Below, piece after piece: positions 37,662 to 46,320 of a stretch of 64,000 nt of DNA. A program made the translations under genes and the position numbers. This stretch comes from Miltoncostaea sp963762825 (GTDB lineage Bacteria; Actinomycetota; Thermoleophilia; Miltoncostaeales; Miltoncostaeaceae). The notes under the pieces are model-generated. The model was not told the DNA's origin and searched no databases. It worked only from the letters and a program-made list of their open reading frames with translations. The first letter of the stretch is position 1; every line of letters starts with the position of its first letter. The DNA lies in assembly GCA_963762825.1 (NCBI GenBank), contig CAVXLZ010000001.1:310001-374000 (forward strand), in the 5' to 3' direction.

Positions 37662-38962
37662 GCGGCCGGGGCTCGCGGCCGAGCATGCGCGAGGGGCCGC
37701 TCTCCGAGCTCTTCCGGAGCACCGACCCCTCCGCTCCGGCGCCCCTCGGACCGCCCCAGTACGAACCCGATCACGAGCCCTACGGCGATGCCTCCAACTA
37801 CGTCGCGGTCATCCGCGTCGTGGGAGTGGGCGGGGCGGGATGCAACGCCGTCAACCGGATGATCGAAGCGGGCTTGCGGGGTGTCGAGTTCGTGGCGGTC
37901 AACACCGATCGCCAGGCGCTCGAGGAGAGCGACGCAGACGTCCGCATCCCGGTGGGCATGGAGCTCACACGCGGGCTGGGAACCGGCGGCGACCCCGGTC
38001 TGGGGGAGCAGGCCGCTCGCGAGAGCGAGGAGCACGTACGCCGCGCGCTGCGCGGCAGCGACCTGGTCTTCATCGCCGCGGGGGAGGGGGGTGGCACGGG
38101 AACCGGCGCCGCACCCGTGGTCGCGAAGGTGGCTCGGGAGCTCGGCGCCCTGACGGTCGCCGTGGTGACCCGCCCCTTCGCCTTCGAGGGCAGTCGCCGC
38201 ACGCGCTCGGCCGAAGAGGGCCTCGAGCAGCTCCAGCAGGCCGCCGACACGGTGATCGTCATCCCCAACGATCGCCTGATGGCGGTGCTCGAGCGGGGGA
38301 CGAGCATGGTCGAGGCCTTCAAGGTGGCCGATGACCTGCTGCGCCAGGGGGTGCAGGGGATCTGCGACATGATCACCCTCCCCGGTCTCATCAACCTGGA
38401 CTTCGCCGATGTTCGCACGATCATCAGGGGCGCCGGCAGCGCGCTGCTCGGAATCGGCTATGCGGGCGGGGGCAACCGGGCCACCGAGGCCGCGATGGCC
38501 GCGATCGCCTCGCCGCTCCTCGAGACGCCGATCGACGGTGCCAAGGGGATCCTGCTCGGGGTCACGGGCGGGCCGGACCTCTCTCTGGTGGAGGTGAGCG
38601 AGGCCGCCCGCGTGGTGGCGGACGCCGCCGACCCGGACGCCAACATCATCTTCGGAGCGACCATCGACCCGGACCTGCAGGGCCAGGTGTGGGTGACGGT
38701 CGTGGCCGCCAACTTCAGCGGCGTCCGCGCCGCTCCCGCCCCGGAACCCGAGCGCGAGGCACCGGCACCGGCACCTCGCAGCGAGCGGGTCTCGCGGTTC
38801 GATGTTCCCTACCCGACGCGCGCGCGCTCCTCGGCCGCCGGCGGTTCCCCCCGCGTCTTCGACGTCGATTCGGCCGCCGACGAGCCGCCGTCGGACCCGG
38901 GTGCGACCAGCGTCATGCGCCGCCCGGATCCGTTGGACCGCGATCCGGGAGACGCGGCGTAG
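37658..38962 (+). CDS. ftsZ: Cell-division GTPase FtsZ
   Basis: A 434-residue tubulin-like GTPase that forms the division ring. After an unusual N-terminal extension of about 47 residues comes the FtsZ core: VVGVGGAGCNAVNRMI, signature GGGTGTG (144-150), IPNDRL and synergy loop NLDFADVRT (246-254) with the catalytic Asp residues. The C-terminal tail of about 75 residues is Pro/Ala/Arg-rich. It lacks the usual terminal FtsA/SepF-binding peptide; only RFDVPYPTRAR in mid-tail resembles it. The location outside a dcw cluster, directly behind parA, is atypical. Confidence 0.95.
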   Translation: MSGRGSRPSMREGPLSELFRSTDPSAPAPLGPPQYEPDHEPYGDASNYVAVIRVVGVGGAGCNAVNRMIEAGLRGVEFVAVNTDRQALEESDADVRIPVGMELTRGLGTGGDPGLGEQAARESEEHVRRALRGSDLVFIAAGEGGGTGTGAAPVVAKVARELGALTVAVVTRPFAFEGSRRTRSAEEGLEQLQQAADTVIVIPNDRLMAVLERGTSMVEAFKVADDLLRQGVQGICDMITLPGLINLDFADVRTIIRGAGSALLGIGYAGGGNRATEAAMAAIASPLLETPIDGAKGILLGVTGGPDLSLVEVSEAARVVADAADPDANIIFGATIDPDLQGQVWVTVVAANFSGVRAAPAPEPEREAPAPAPRSERVSRFDVPYPTRARSSAAGGSPRVFDVDSAADEPPSDPGATSVMRRPDPLDRDPGDAA

Positions 38963-38985
38963 CGACTCCCCGTCCGGACGCGCCC

Positions 38986-40542
38986 GTGGGCGTGGTGGCG
39001 GCCGGACACCGCCTCAGCGCGCGGGCCGGAGCGCAGATCCTGGCGCGCGGTGGAGGGGCGGCCGATGCCGTCTGCGCCGCGGCTTTCGCCGCCGCGGTGG
39101 CCGAGAGTCCGCTCACCGGCCCCGCGGCCGGCGGCTTTCTCATGGTGCGCACGCCGGCGGGCGAGACGGTCCTGCTCGACTTCTTCGTGGCGGTGCCCGG
39201 GCTCGGGCCCGGGGGCAGGCGGCTGGATCCGGCCGACCTCGATTCCTTCACCGTGCCCTTCGGCGGAGCCGAGCAGGTCTTTCACATCGGGCCGGCATCG
39301 GTCGCGGTGCCCGGCATGGTGGCCGGCCTCGGGGAGTCTCTGCGCCGGTTCGGGCGCCTGTCGATGTCCGAGGTGGTCGCACCCGCCGTGGCGCTGGCCC
39401 GGGAGGGGGTCGTGCTCACCCGCGAGAGCGCCTATCTGCACGAGATCCTGGCGGACATGCTCACCGCCACCCCGGCGGCGGCCGCCGTCTATGCGCCTGG
39501 CGGCCGGCTCCTCGGCGAGGGCGAGCGCGTGCGCTGCCCCGATCTTGCCGAGACACTTCGCCACCTGGGCGAGGTGGGCGCCACGAGCATGCGCGACGGC
39601 GCACTGGCCGACGCCGTCACCGGGTACCTGAACGGGGTGGGCGGGCTCGTGACCCCCGATGATCTGCGCCACTACGAGGTGATCGAGCGCAGCCCCCTGC
39701 GCATCGACTACCGGGATGTCACCCTCCTCACCAACCCGCCTCCGTCCTCCGGCGGCGCCCTGATCGCCGCCGCCCTGCGCGCGATGGACGAGGCGCCGCC
39801 CGGCGACGAGGTGGCCCACTACCGCGCAGTCGTGCGCGCCGGTATCGCCGCCAACGACCTGCGCGACGAGCGCTTCCCGTCCGATCTGCACGAGGAGGAC
39901 TGCATGGAGCGCCTGTGGGCGCGACGCGCCGCGCAGAGCCCGGCTGCCCGCACCGAGTCGCGCAAGCCCGCCGGATCGACGACCCACATCAGCGCCATCG
40001 ACGCGGACGGGGGCATGGCCAGCCTCTCGAGCTCCAACGGCTCCGGATCCGGGGTGGTCGTCCCCGGCACGGGGATGATGCTCAACAACATGCTCGGCGA
40101 GGAGGACCTCAACCCGGCCGGCTTCGGCGCCCTCGATCCGGGCGTGCGCATGACCTCGATGATGGCCCCGAGCCTGATGCTCCGGGCCGGCGAGCCTGTC
40201 CTCGCGCTCGGCTCCGCCGGCTCCAACCGCCTGCGATCGGCCATCGTCCAGACGGTGGTGAGCATCGTCGACGGAGGGATGGCGGCGGCCGAGGCCGTCC
40301 GTCGTCCGCGCGTCCACCCTGAGGGCGACGGCGTGGACGTGGAGGGAGGCGTCCCCGCCCAGGCCGTGGCGGCGCTCGCCGCAGATGGCGTCAGCCTCCG
40401 GCGTTGGGGTGAGATGAATCTGTTCTTCGGCGGCGTGAGCATCGCGGGGCGGGGGGCGGCCGGGCTCGACGGAGCCGGCGATCCGCGCCGAGGTGGAGCC
40501 GCCGCCGCGGTGACCCGATCAGGGGAGGTGATCGACCTATGA
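38986..40542 (+). CDS. Gamma-glutamyltransferase family protein
   Basis: A 518-residue Ntn-hydrolase that would cleave or transfer gamma-glutamyl groups (glutathione-like substrates). GTG 38986 is the first start in a frame open from inside ftsZ. Family motifs are ILARGGGAADAVCAA, TGPAAGGFLMV, NPPPSSGG, catalytic Thr in TTHISAIDADGG (after self-cleavage), SSSNGSGSG and GTGMMLNNMLGE. No signal peptide is visible, so it may act in the cytoplasm. It lies 23 nt after ftsZ and overlaps the next small gene (ATGA). Confidence 0.93.
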   Translation: MGVVAAGHRLSARAGAQILARGGGAADAVCAAAFAAAVAESPLTGPAAGGFLMVRTPAGETVLLDFFVAVPGLGPGGRRLDPADLDSFTVPFGGAEQVFHIGPASVAVPGMVAGLGESLRRFGRLSMSEVVAPAVALAREGVVLTRESAYLHEILADMLTATPAAAAVYAPGGRLLGEGERVRCPDLAETLRHLGEVGATSMRDGALADAVTGYLNGVGGLVTPDDLRHYEVIERSPLRIDYRDVTLLTNPPPSSGGALIAAALRAMDEAPPGDEVAHYRAVVRAGIAANDLRDERFPSDLHEEDCMERLWARRAAQSPAARTESRKPAGSTTHISAIDADGGMASLSSSNGSGSGVVVPGTGMMLNNMLGEEDLNPAGFGALDPGVRMTSMMAPSLMLRAGEPVLALGSAGSNRLRSAIVQTVVSIVDGGMAAAEAVRRPRVHPEGDGVDVEGGVPAQAVAALAADGVSLRRWGEMNLFFGGVSIAGRGAAGLDGAGDPRRGGAAAAVTRSGEVIDL

Positions 40543-40841
40543 CTCAGCATGTACTCGAGGTTGAGGGTCGGGAGTTCACGCTCGAGCCCCAGCCCATCAG
40601 GACGTCGCTTACGGACGGGCCCGCCATGCTCTGGGGCTTCCAGGTGCGGGTGCTCAGCGAAGGGCGCGAGCTTGGCATCAAGACGTGCTTCGTGGGGCGG
40701 GTGAGCGTGCAGTTCCGCGACGCCACGGCCCCGGACGGTCCGATCGACGCCCTCCTGCCGGTGCTCCATGAACTGGCCTACGAGAAGATCGAGGGCCGCC
40801 TGCGGGAGGGCGAGATGGACGACGAGATCCTCTTCGCCTGA
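40539..40841 (+). CDS. Small conserved-looking protein, unknown
   Basis: A 100-residue soluble protein with two beta-rich stretches (QHVLEVEGREFTLEP, GFQVRVLSEGRELGIKTCF) and a C-terminal helix (VLHELAYEKIEGRLREG). No domain recognised. Overlap with the gamma-glutamyltransferase stop (ATGA) shows co-translation. It is the last gene of the parA-ftsZ transcript before the 105-bp repeats. Confidence 0.7.
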   Translation: MTQHVLEVEGREFTLEPQPIRTSLTDGPAMLWGFQVRVLSEGRELGIKTCFVGRVSVQFRDATAPDGPIDALLPVLHELAYEKIEGRLREGEMDDEILFA

Positions 40842-41071
40842 TCCGCGGCGGTTGCCGGCTGCATCCTCCCGCGATGCGGCGTCCTCGGCAGCCCCGATCC
40901 ACCGGTATCGGGGCTGATCTGCCTCCTTGCCTCCCGGGGGATTCGCTCGGCAACCCCATGCGGCCCTCCGCGGCGGTTGCCGGCTGCATCCTCCCGCGAT
41001 GCGGCGTCCTCGGCGGTCCCGACTTCACGGCATCGGGGCTGATCTGCCTCCTTGCCTCCCGGGGGATTCGC
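40842..41071. repeat. Two 105-bp direct repeats with internal hairpins
   Basis: Copy 1 spans 40842-40946 and copy 2 spans 40967-41071 (period 125), equal in length and nearly identical. Nearly all differences lie in the central hairpin. Copy 1 has a perfect 10-bp stem CAGCCCCGAT/ATCGGGGCTG (40889-40898 with 40907-40916). In copy 2 two changes convert pairs to G-T wobbles and one breaks a pair (41014-41023 with 41032-41041). The pattern suits a folded RNA or terminator-type element. Apart from this repeat the 270-nt gap holds nothing recognisable. Confidence 0.85.
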
Positions 41072-41111
41072 ATGAGGTAGCCGGGGGTCGTCCCTGGCGA
41101 TTTCGCCCAGG

Positions 41112-41405
41112 CTACGCGGCCTCGGGTCGGCCTCCGAGGACCTCGGCTACGCCGGTCGGCCCGGCCCGGAGGATCTGGGCGGCCCGGCGCGCCCCACGGG
41201 CGCGCTCGTGGGCGGCCCTGGCACCGAGGCCGTCACCGGTGCGGAAGCTCTCGGCCACCTCCCGCTCGGCCGCCTCGGCGATCCGGTCGAGCTGAGCGGC
41301 TTTGCGCTCGGTGCGGGTCGGTCGCGGCGGGCGGACCCGTGCCGGCGGCCGCGGCTCGGCTCCGGGGAAGAGGATGAGCTGACCCTGGGGGGCGACAGAA
41401 CGCAT
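41112..41405 (-). CDS. Small basic helical protein, hypothetical
   Basis: A 97-residue, Arg/Ala-rich protein: a Pro-rich N-terminal part (ILFPGAEPRPPARVRPP) and a helical second half (AAQLDRIAEAAEREVAESF). No family recognised. It is the third of three minus-strand frames following ygfZ. Composition close to GC-biased shadow frames keeps confidence moderate. Confidence 0.5.
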   Translation of the reverse strand: MRSVAPQGQLILFPGAEPRPPARVRPPRPTRTERKAAQLDRIAEAAEREVAESFRTGDGLGARAAHERARGARRAAQILRAGPTGVAEVLGGRPEAA

Positions 41406-41447
41406 GTTCGTAGTGTGCCACCGCGCTCGGACGGAATCACCTGTGCG

Positions 41448-41732
41448 TCAGGGTCGGCGCAGATCTCCCGGGGCCAGAGGATCGGGTCCGGGGCCCGCGT
41501 CGCGCACCACGACAGGCGCTCCGTCGTGGGGGACGTGGACCACCACGTGTCGAGCGGTGTTGGGCAGCTCGAACCGGAAGGCCCAGTCGGCGGCGGTCCA
41601 GCCGGCCACCCGAAGCGCCGCGCTGGCCGTATCGGTGGTCTGGGCGAGGGCCTGAGTGGCCTGCTCGAGCGCCGCGGACCCCATCGGGCCGAGCAGCCCG
41701 GAGAGCGCACCCCGCGAGCCCTGGTCGCTCAC
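41448..41732 (-). CDS. Small protein coupled to YgfZ, unknown
   Basis: A 94-residue protein whose GTG lies in a GTGA overlap with the ygfZ stop. It has a helical start (SAALEQATQALAQTTDTASA) and a beta-rich middle (DWAFRFELPNTARHVVVHVP). No domain recognised. Tight coupling supports it being real and possibly related to YgfZ function. Confidence 0.6.
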   Translation of the reverse strand: MSDQGSRGALSGLLGPMGSAALEQATQALAQTTDTASAALRVAGWTAADWAFRFELPNTARHVVVHVPHDGAPVVVRDAGPGPDPLAPGDLRRP

Positions 41733-42631
41733 GAGGCGGGGAAGGGGAGCTCGACCACCCGGGCCGGTGCGGCCGAGCCCTCCACGGCCACCTCTGCACC
41801 CTCCGGGACCTCGTGGCGGATCACGGCGAGCCCGATCGCGCCCAGATCGGGAGTCACGCCCACGCTCGTGAGCGTCCCCACCGCCCGCCCGTCGCTCGTC
41901 AGGGCGGCTCCCGGTGTCGCCGCTCCCGAGAGCGCCAGCCCGCGCAGGCGCCGGTTCACCCGTCCGCGGAACGCCACCCGTGCGACGGTCTCCTGCCCCA
42001 GGTAGCAGCCCTTCTCGAACGACACGGCGGCCCGTTCGAGACCGACCTCCTGGACCAGCGTGGATGGTCCCGTGTCCACGCCGACGCGTGGTACTCCGGC
42101 CGCGATGCGCGCGAGCTCGAGGGCCTCCGGGGGGATCTCCTGTACTCCCAGCGCTGCGAGGGACGCGTCAGCGTCATCGACCACGAGATCGAGCGATCCC
42201 GACAGGCCTCCCGCCATGGTGAACTGCGCCGCGCCCTCGGGGATCGTGGCTCCACCGGTGACCGTAAGCAGGTCCACCCCCTCCGGGCCGAGGATCTCGA
42301 GTTCCTCCGAGAAGTGGTATCGCTCGAGCGCGCGCGACACGACGTCCGCCAGTTCGGGCCGCACGACCAGCGTGAACGCGTCGGCCGTATCCCGGCGGAC
42401 CCGCAGATCGGCCTGCACGTGACCCTTCGAATCGAGGATGAGCGCGGCGCAGTCGTCGCCGGCCCGGAGTGCGCCGATGTCGTTGGTGAGCAGTCCGTGG
42501 AGGAAACTCCCGGCGTCCGGGCCCTCGATCCAGATCAACGAGGCGCGATCGCGGACTGCCGCCGGGGATCGGGAGCGAAGGAGCGCGTACCCGGCCGCAA
42601 CCGCCTCCGGCGCCGCGGTCGGCGCGTTCAC
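41729..42631 (-). CDS. ygfZ: YgfZ/GcvT-like folate-binding Fe-S assembly protein
   Basis: A 300-residue tetrahydrofolate-binding protein of the GcvT/YgfZ group, which supports maintenance of certain Fe-S enzymes. The signature KGCYLGQE is present in SFEKGCYLGQETVARV, along with WIEGPDAGSFLHGLLTNDI at the N-terminus and GRVNRRLRGL before the C-terminal barrel. The GTG start overlaps the stop of the LON-domain gene (GTGA). Length is typical. Confidence 0.92.
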   Translation of the reverse strand: MNAPTAAPEAVAAGYALLRSRSPAAVRDRASLIWIEGPDAGSFLHGLLTNDIGALRAGDDCAALILDSKGHVQADLRVRRDTADAFTLVVRPELADVVSRALERYHFSEELEILGPEGVDLLTVTGGATIPEGAAQFTMAGGLSGSLDLVVDDADASLAALGVQEIPPEALELARIAAGVPRVGVDTGPSTLVQEVGLERAAVSFEKGCYLGQETVARVAFRGRVNRRLRGLALSGAATPGAALTSDGRAVGTLTSVGVTPDLGAIGLAVIRHEVPEGAEVAVEGSAAPARVVELPFPAS

Positions 42632-43245
42632 GGCGTCAACACCCTGCCGTTCGTGCCGGCGCGGTGCGCAGCCATCCGAGCGTGCTCCATGTCCTTGTCC
42701 ACCGCTGCGAGGAACTGCTTCAGCATCGCGAGGCGATCCCCTTCGCTGCGGCACTCGAGTAGCTCCTGCTTGGGCCCCAGGGGCAGCTCGAACGCGCCTC
42801 CGATGGCGTAGGAGAGCGGGGTTCCCTCGGGCGCCTCGGGCATCGCGTCCTTCCCCAGTCCGGCGAGGGTGCGAAAGCTGTCGAGGATCTCGGCGACGGC
42901 CTCGGGCGCGGCATCGGGCGCCTCGTCGTCGAGCATCTCGACTCGCGCGGAGAAGTAGAGGTGCCCGTCGGTCTCCTCGATCACCTTCACCGGCGCCACG
43001 CCCTGGATCACGACGTTGAGACGACCGTCCTCGAAGCGGCGCACGAGCGTCTCGAAGCGTGCCGAGCATCCGACCTCGGCCGTGCCCGTCGGCCCGGCTC
43101 GCACGATCACGAACGGCCGCTCCTCGAGAGTGCAGTCGGCGTAGAGCTGCTGGTACCTGGGTTCGAAGATGTGAAGCGGCACCCTCTCGCCCGGCAGCAG
43201 CACCAGGTCAAGGGGGAAGAGCCCGAAATCGAGGGGTTCGCTCAC
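42628..43245 (-). CDS. LON substrate-binding domain protein
   Basis: A 205-residue protein consisting of the N-terminal domain of Lon protease only (LFPLDLVLLPGERVPLHIFE, then FVIVRAG), without ATPase or protease parts. Stand-alone members are common and their role is not well defined; protein quality control is assumed. TAGACT lies 7 nt before GTG 43245 without a Shine-Dalgarno, so the LON-ygfZ-small gene operon seems to be leaderless. Divergent from the aminotransferase gene. Confidence 0.9.
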   Translation of the reverse strand: MSEPLDFGLFPLDLVLLPGERVPLHIFEPRYQQLYADCTLEERPFVIVRAGPTGTAEVGCSARFETLVRRFEDGRLNVVIQGVAPVKVIEETDGHLYFSARVEMLDDEAPDAAPEAVAEILDSFRTLAGLGKDAMPEAPEGTPLSYAIGGAFELPLGPKQELLECRSEGDRLAMLKQFLAAVDKDMEHARMAAHRAGTNGRVLTP

Positions 43246-43252
43246 CTCTCGG

Positions 43253-43294
43253 AGTCTAGCCAGGGTCCATGAGTCTCCGTCCTTCCATTAGCAT
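43253..43294. promoter_or_regulatory. Divergent leaderless -10 boxes
   Basis: On the minus strand TAGACT (43258-43253) lies 7 nt before the LON-domain GTG. On the plus strand TAGCAT (43289-43294) lies 9 nt before aminotransferase GTG 43304. Neither gene has a Shine-Dalgarno. Confidence 0.5.
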
Positions 43295-43303
43295 CGCGGG
43301 CGC

Positions 43304-44455
43304 GTGGACACCGGCCAAGACACCGCGGCGGGCGTGGTCCCTGCCCTGCCTGTGGCTCTCCTACGGCCCGCTCTGGCGGGCGTGGACGCGTACGAGCCCG
43401 GCCGGCCGGCCGAGGACGTCCAGCGCGAGCTCGGCGTCGACTCGGTCATCAAACTCGCGTCCAACGAGGGCCCGTTCCCTCCCACGCCCGGGGCGATCGA
43501 GGCGATCCGCCAGGCGGCAGCGCGCGCGCGGGTCTACCCCGACGCCGGTGCGTGGGCCCTTCGCGACACCCTCGCCGAGCGGCTCGGAGTGCCGGCGACC
43601 GGGATCCTGCCAGGGGCCGGAGTCGACGGCCTGATCAAGCTCATGTGCCTCGCCCTGCTCGACCCGGGTGACGAGATCGTGATGGGATGGCCGTCGTTTC
43701 TCTCGTGGCGCCTGGGCGCTCAGATCCAGGGCGCCGGCGTGCGCACCGCACCCCTTCGCCCCGACGGCTCCTACGACCTGGACGCGCTGGCCGCCGAGGT
43801 CACGGGCCGCACCAAGATCGTCGTCGTCGTGAGCCCCAACAACCCGACCGGCGCGGCGGTGGGGGCAGTGGAACTGCGAGCGTTCCTCGACGCCCTGCCC
43901 GCCCACGTGCTGCCGGTCATCGACGAGGCCTACTTCGAGTACCTGCCGCCGGGCGGCCACGACGGAGCCGCCCTTGTGGCCGAGGGGCGTGTCCTGGCCT
44001 GCATGCGCACCTTCAGCAAGGCCTACGGGCTGGCCGGGCTGCGCGTGGGCTACATGCTCGGGCCGCGGGAGCTCGTCGCGGCGCTGAGCGTGGTGCGCAA
44101 TGTGTTCGACGTGAGCGCCCCGGCTCAGGCCGCCGCCGTCGCGAGCCTCGCCGACTCCGACGAGCACCTGCCCACCCGGATCGGCCTCAACGCCTCCGAG
44201 CGGGCCATGACCGCATCGGGCCTGCGCGCACTCGGCATCGAGCCGCTCCCCAGCACGGCCAACTTCCTGCTGGTCGACCTCGGATCCGCCGAGCGGGCCG
44301 CCGCTCTGAACGCCGCCCTGCTGAGTCGCGGTGTGATCGTGCGCCCCACGCGCGCGTTCGGCGCGCCGACCTGCATCCGCGTGACGATCGGGCAGCCGCA
44401 CGAGAACGCGCGCTTCCTCGCGGCGACCGCCGAGTCCCTGGCCGAGATGGGATGA
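43304..44455 (+). CDS. hisC: Histidinol-phosphate aminotransferase-like enzyme
   Basis: A 383-residue class I/II PLP aminotransferase. It has KLASNEGPFPPTPGA, a phosphate-binding PGAGVDGLIKLM region, SPNNPTGA, IDEAYFEY, the PLP Lys239 in RTFSKAYGLAGLRVGY and the C-terminal Arg in CIRVTIGQPHEN. The pattern fits HisC best (histidinol phosphate and 2-oxoglutarate). No other his gene is nearby, so aromatic or other substrates are possible. It ends in an ATGA overlap with meaB, an odd pairing. Confidence 0.87.
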   Translation: MDTGQDTAAGVVPALPVALLRPALAGVDAYEPGRPAEDVQRELGVDSVIKLASNEGPFPPTPGAIEAIRQAAARARVYPDAGAWALRDTLAERLGVPATGILPGAGVDGLIKLMCLALLDPGDEIVMGWPSFLSWRLGAQIQGAGVRTAPLRPDGSYDLDALAAEVTGRTKIVVVVSPNNPTGAAVGAVELRAFLDALPAHVLPVIDEAYFEYLPPGGHDGAALVAEGRVLACMRTFSKAYGLAGLRVGYMLGPRELVAALSVVRNVFDVSAPAQAAAVASLADSDEHLPTRIGLNASERAMTASGLRALGIEPLPSTANFLLVDLGSAERAAALNAALLSRGVIVRPTRAFGAPTCIRVTIGQPHENARFLAATAESLAEMG

Positions 44456-45396
44456 CGCTCGACGAGGTGATCGCCGGGGTCGGCATGGGCGAGCGCCGGG
44501 CCATCGGGCGGGCGATCAGCCTCGTCGAGCGGCTGGGCCCCGAGGGGCGTGAGCTGGCGGCGGTCCTTCATCCGCGCACCGGTCGGGCGTGGAGGGTCGG
44601 CATCACCGGCGCCCCCGGTGTGGGCAAGAGCACGCTGATCGGCGCGCTCGTCCGCCACCTGCGCGAGGCCGGGAACCGCGTGGCCGTCGTGAGCATCGAC
44701 CCCTCCAGCCCCTTCACCCGGGGGGCGGTGCTGGGAGACCGCATCCGGCTGACGGATCACTTCCTCGACCCCGGCGTCTTCATCCGCTCGATGGCCAGCC
44801 GGGGCCATCAGGGCGGGCTGGCCGAGGCCACCGCTGACGCCGTCTCGGTGCTGGACGCCGCCGGCTTCGACGTGATCCTCGTCGAGACGGTCGGTTCCGG
44901 GCAGAACGAGGTCGAGGTCCAGGCGCTCACCGAGACGGTCGTCCTGGCGCTGATGCCCGGCAGCGGCGACGGCGTCCAGGCGATCAAGGCCGGGCTCATG
45001 GAGATCCCCGACGTGATCGGCGTGACCAAGGCCGACCGACCGGGGGCCGACCTGCTGGTCTCGGATCTCGCGAATGCCCTCAGCCTCGTGCCCGGCGGGC
45101 CGTGGGAGCCTCCGATCGTGCGCGTCCGGGCGCTCGAGAACGACGGCGTTGACGGGCTCTGGGCGGAGGTGGAGCGGCACCGCGCCTTCCTGGCGCAGGA
45201 GGGGCGCCTCGACGCGCGCCGTCGCGCCGGCCTCGCCCGACAGCTGCGGGCACTCGCCGCCGACCGTCTCGCGCGTCGCGTCGAGGCCACCACCACCACG
45301 ACCTTCCTCGACGGGCTGATCGACGAGGTGATGGACCGCCGCCTCGACCCCTCGGGCGCCGTCGACCACATCCTGGAGCGGGCCGGCCTCGGGTGA
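44452..45396 (+). CDS. meaB: MeaB/ArgK GTPase, methylmalonyl-CoA mutase chaperone
   Basis: A 314-residue G3E-family P-loop GTPase that gates adenosylcobalamin loading and protects methylmalonyl-CoA mutase. It has GAPGVGKST (53-61), VVSIDPSSPFTRGAVLGDR, DVILVETVGSGQNEVEV, a TKAD G4-type motif and a C-terminal helical dimerisation part. It overlaps the aminotransferase gene. The B12-binding subunit of the same mutase lies 3.7 kb downstream at 49107; the large subunit is not in this window. Confidence 0.95.
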   Translation: MTLDEVIAGVGMGERRAIGRAISLVERLGPEGRELAAVLHPRTGRAWRVGITGAPGVGKSTLIGALVRHLREAGNRVAVVSIDPSSPFTRGAVLGDRIRLTDHFLDPGVFIRSMASRGHQGGLAEATADAVSVLDAAGFDVILVETVGSGQNEVEVQALTETVVLALMPGSGDGVQAIKAGLMEIPDVIGVTKADRPGADLLVSDLANALSLVPGGPWEPPIVRVRALENDGVDGLWAEVERHRAFLAQEGRLDARRRAGLARQLRALAADRLARRVEATTTTTFLDGLIDEVMDRRLDPSGAVDHILERAGLG

Positions 45397-45483
45397 GGCT
45401 GCACCGTCCGACCCTGGCCGGTCGGTCAGGTGCGGCGGTGGGAGTTCTCCCCGGCCGCCCCGTGTCGGTCCGGCGGTAGCGCG

Positions 45484-45524
45484 GGATACTGCGCGCGACC
45501 ACCCCCCGGGGCCTGCGGCCCCGG
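45484..45524 (+). promoter_or_regulatory. Candidate -10 box and hairpin before the secreted gene
   Basis: GATACT (45485-45490) is followed by a perfect stem CCGGGGCC-TGC-GGCCCCGG (45506-45524). It lies between meaB and GTG 45549. The hairpin would be in the leader, or could terminate meaB readthrough. Confidence 0.35.
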
Positions 45525-45548
45525 CGATGCCGCGAACCGGGAGCTCTC

Positions 45549-46289
45549 GTGACAAGCCACCGTCCACACAAGTGCCTGCCCGTCGCGTTGGCCGCCCTCT
45601 GCGTGACCGCGGCGACGTCCGCGGTCGCGGAGGGCGCGGTGCGCCAGTCGGTCTACACCGTGACGAGCATCTCGCAGACCTCGAGGGTGCAGGCCACGGC
45701 CGGCGCGTACTCGTGGTCGAACGGCGCCGCGCTGACGTACCGTGCGCGGCCGGGTGCCAACCTCGTCCGCTTCGACTTCCCGACCCGGTCCAGCTTCGAC
45801 CCCTTCTTCCGCGGTGGGCGAAATCCCGCGTTCGGGGTGCTCGAGGTGAAGGCCGCGAGGATCAGGCAGACCGGGGGGGTCGTGGCGACGGGGGTCGCCT
45901 GCCCATTCGCGCGCGTCGCGCCGGTGAAGGAGCGCGACTTCCGGGTCCGCTTCTTCCGCACCTCGAGGACCGCGAAGAAGGTGCTCGTGGAGGTGATGGA
46001 CCAGGACGCCGCGGTGCGGGTCGACACCGAGGCCCGCAGCGGCAGGCTCCGGGCCGCCGGATGCCAGATGCCGAGCCTGGGCTCGCAGGGGCCCGCGCGC
46101 CCGCGGGGTGACGACTACCGCACCTCCTTCGCGATTCCGCGCTCGCGTTTCCGCCAGGCCACCGGAAGGCGCACGCGGACTCTCGTCCTGAAGGGGACCA
46201 AGCGCACGCCCGTCACATCGAATGCGGGAGTCGTCGGCACGCTGACGGTGAAGACAACGGTCAAGATGCGCCTGATCCGCTCGAGGTGA
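45549..46289 (+). CDS. Secreted beta-rich protein, unknown function
   Basis: A 246-residue exported protein with a signal peptide (VALAALCVTAATSAVAEGA). The mature part is beta-rich and basic, with Cys in TGVACPFARV and AAGCQMPSL that may form a disulfide. It ends in long basic strands (TRTLVLKGTKRTPVTSNAG). No family recognised; a cell-wall or surface role is inferred from the export signal and basic tail. Confidence 0.7.
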   Translation: MTSHRPHKCLPVALAALCVTAATSAVAEGAVRQSVYTVTSISQTSRVQATAGAYSWSNGAALTYRARPGANLVRFDFPTRSSFDPFFRGGRNPAFGVLEVKAARIRQTGGVVATGVACPFARVAPVKERDFRVRFFRTSRTAKKVLVEVMDQDAAVRVDTEARSGRLRAAGCQMPSLGSQGPARPRGDDYRTSFAIPRSRFRQATGRRTRTLVLKGTKRTPVTSNAGVVGTLTVKTTVKMRLIRSR

Positions 46290-46320
46290 CCCCGGCGGGA
46301 CGACACGGAGGTGGATGACC

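Noticed and set aside
40842..41071. CRISPR array or insertion sequence
   Set aside because: Only two units of 105 bp, with no spacers of repeat-array type, no transposase and no terminal inverted repeats or target duplication.
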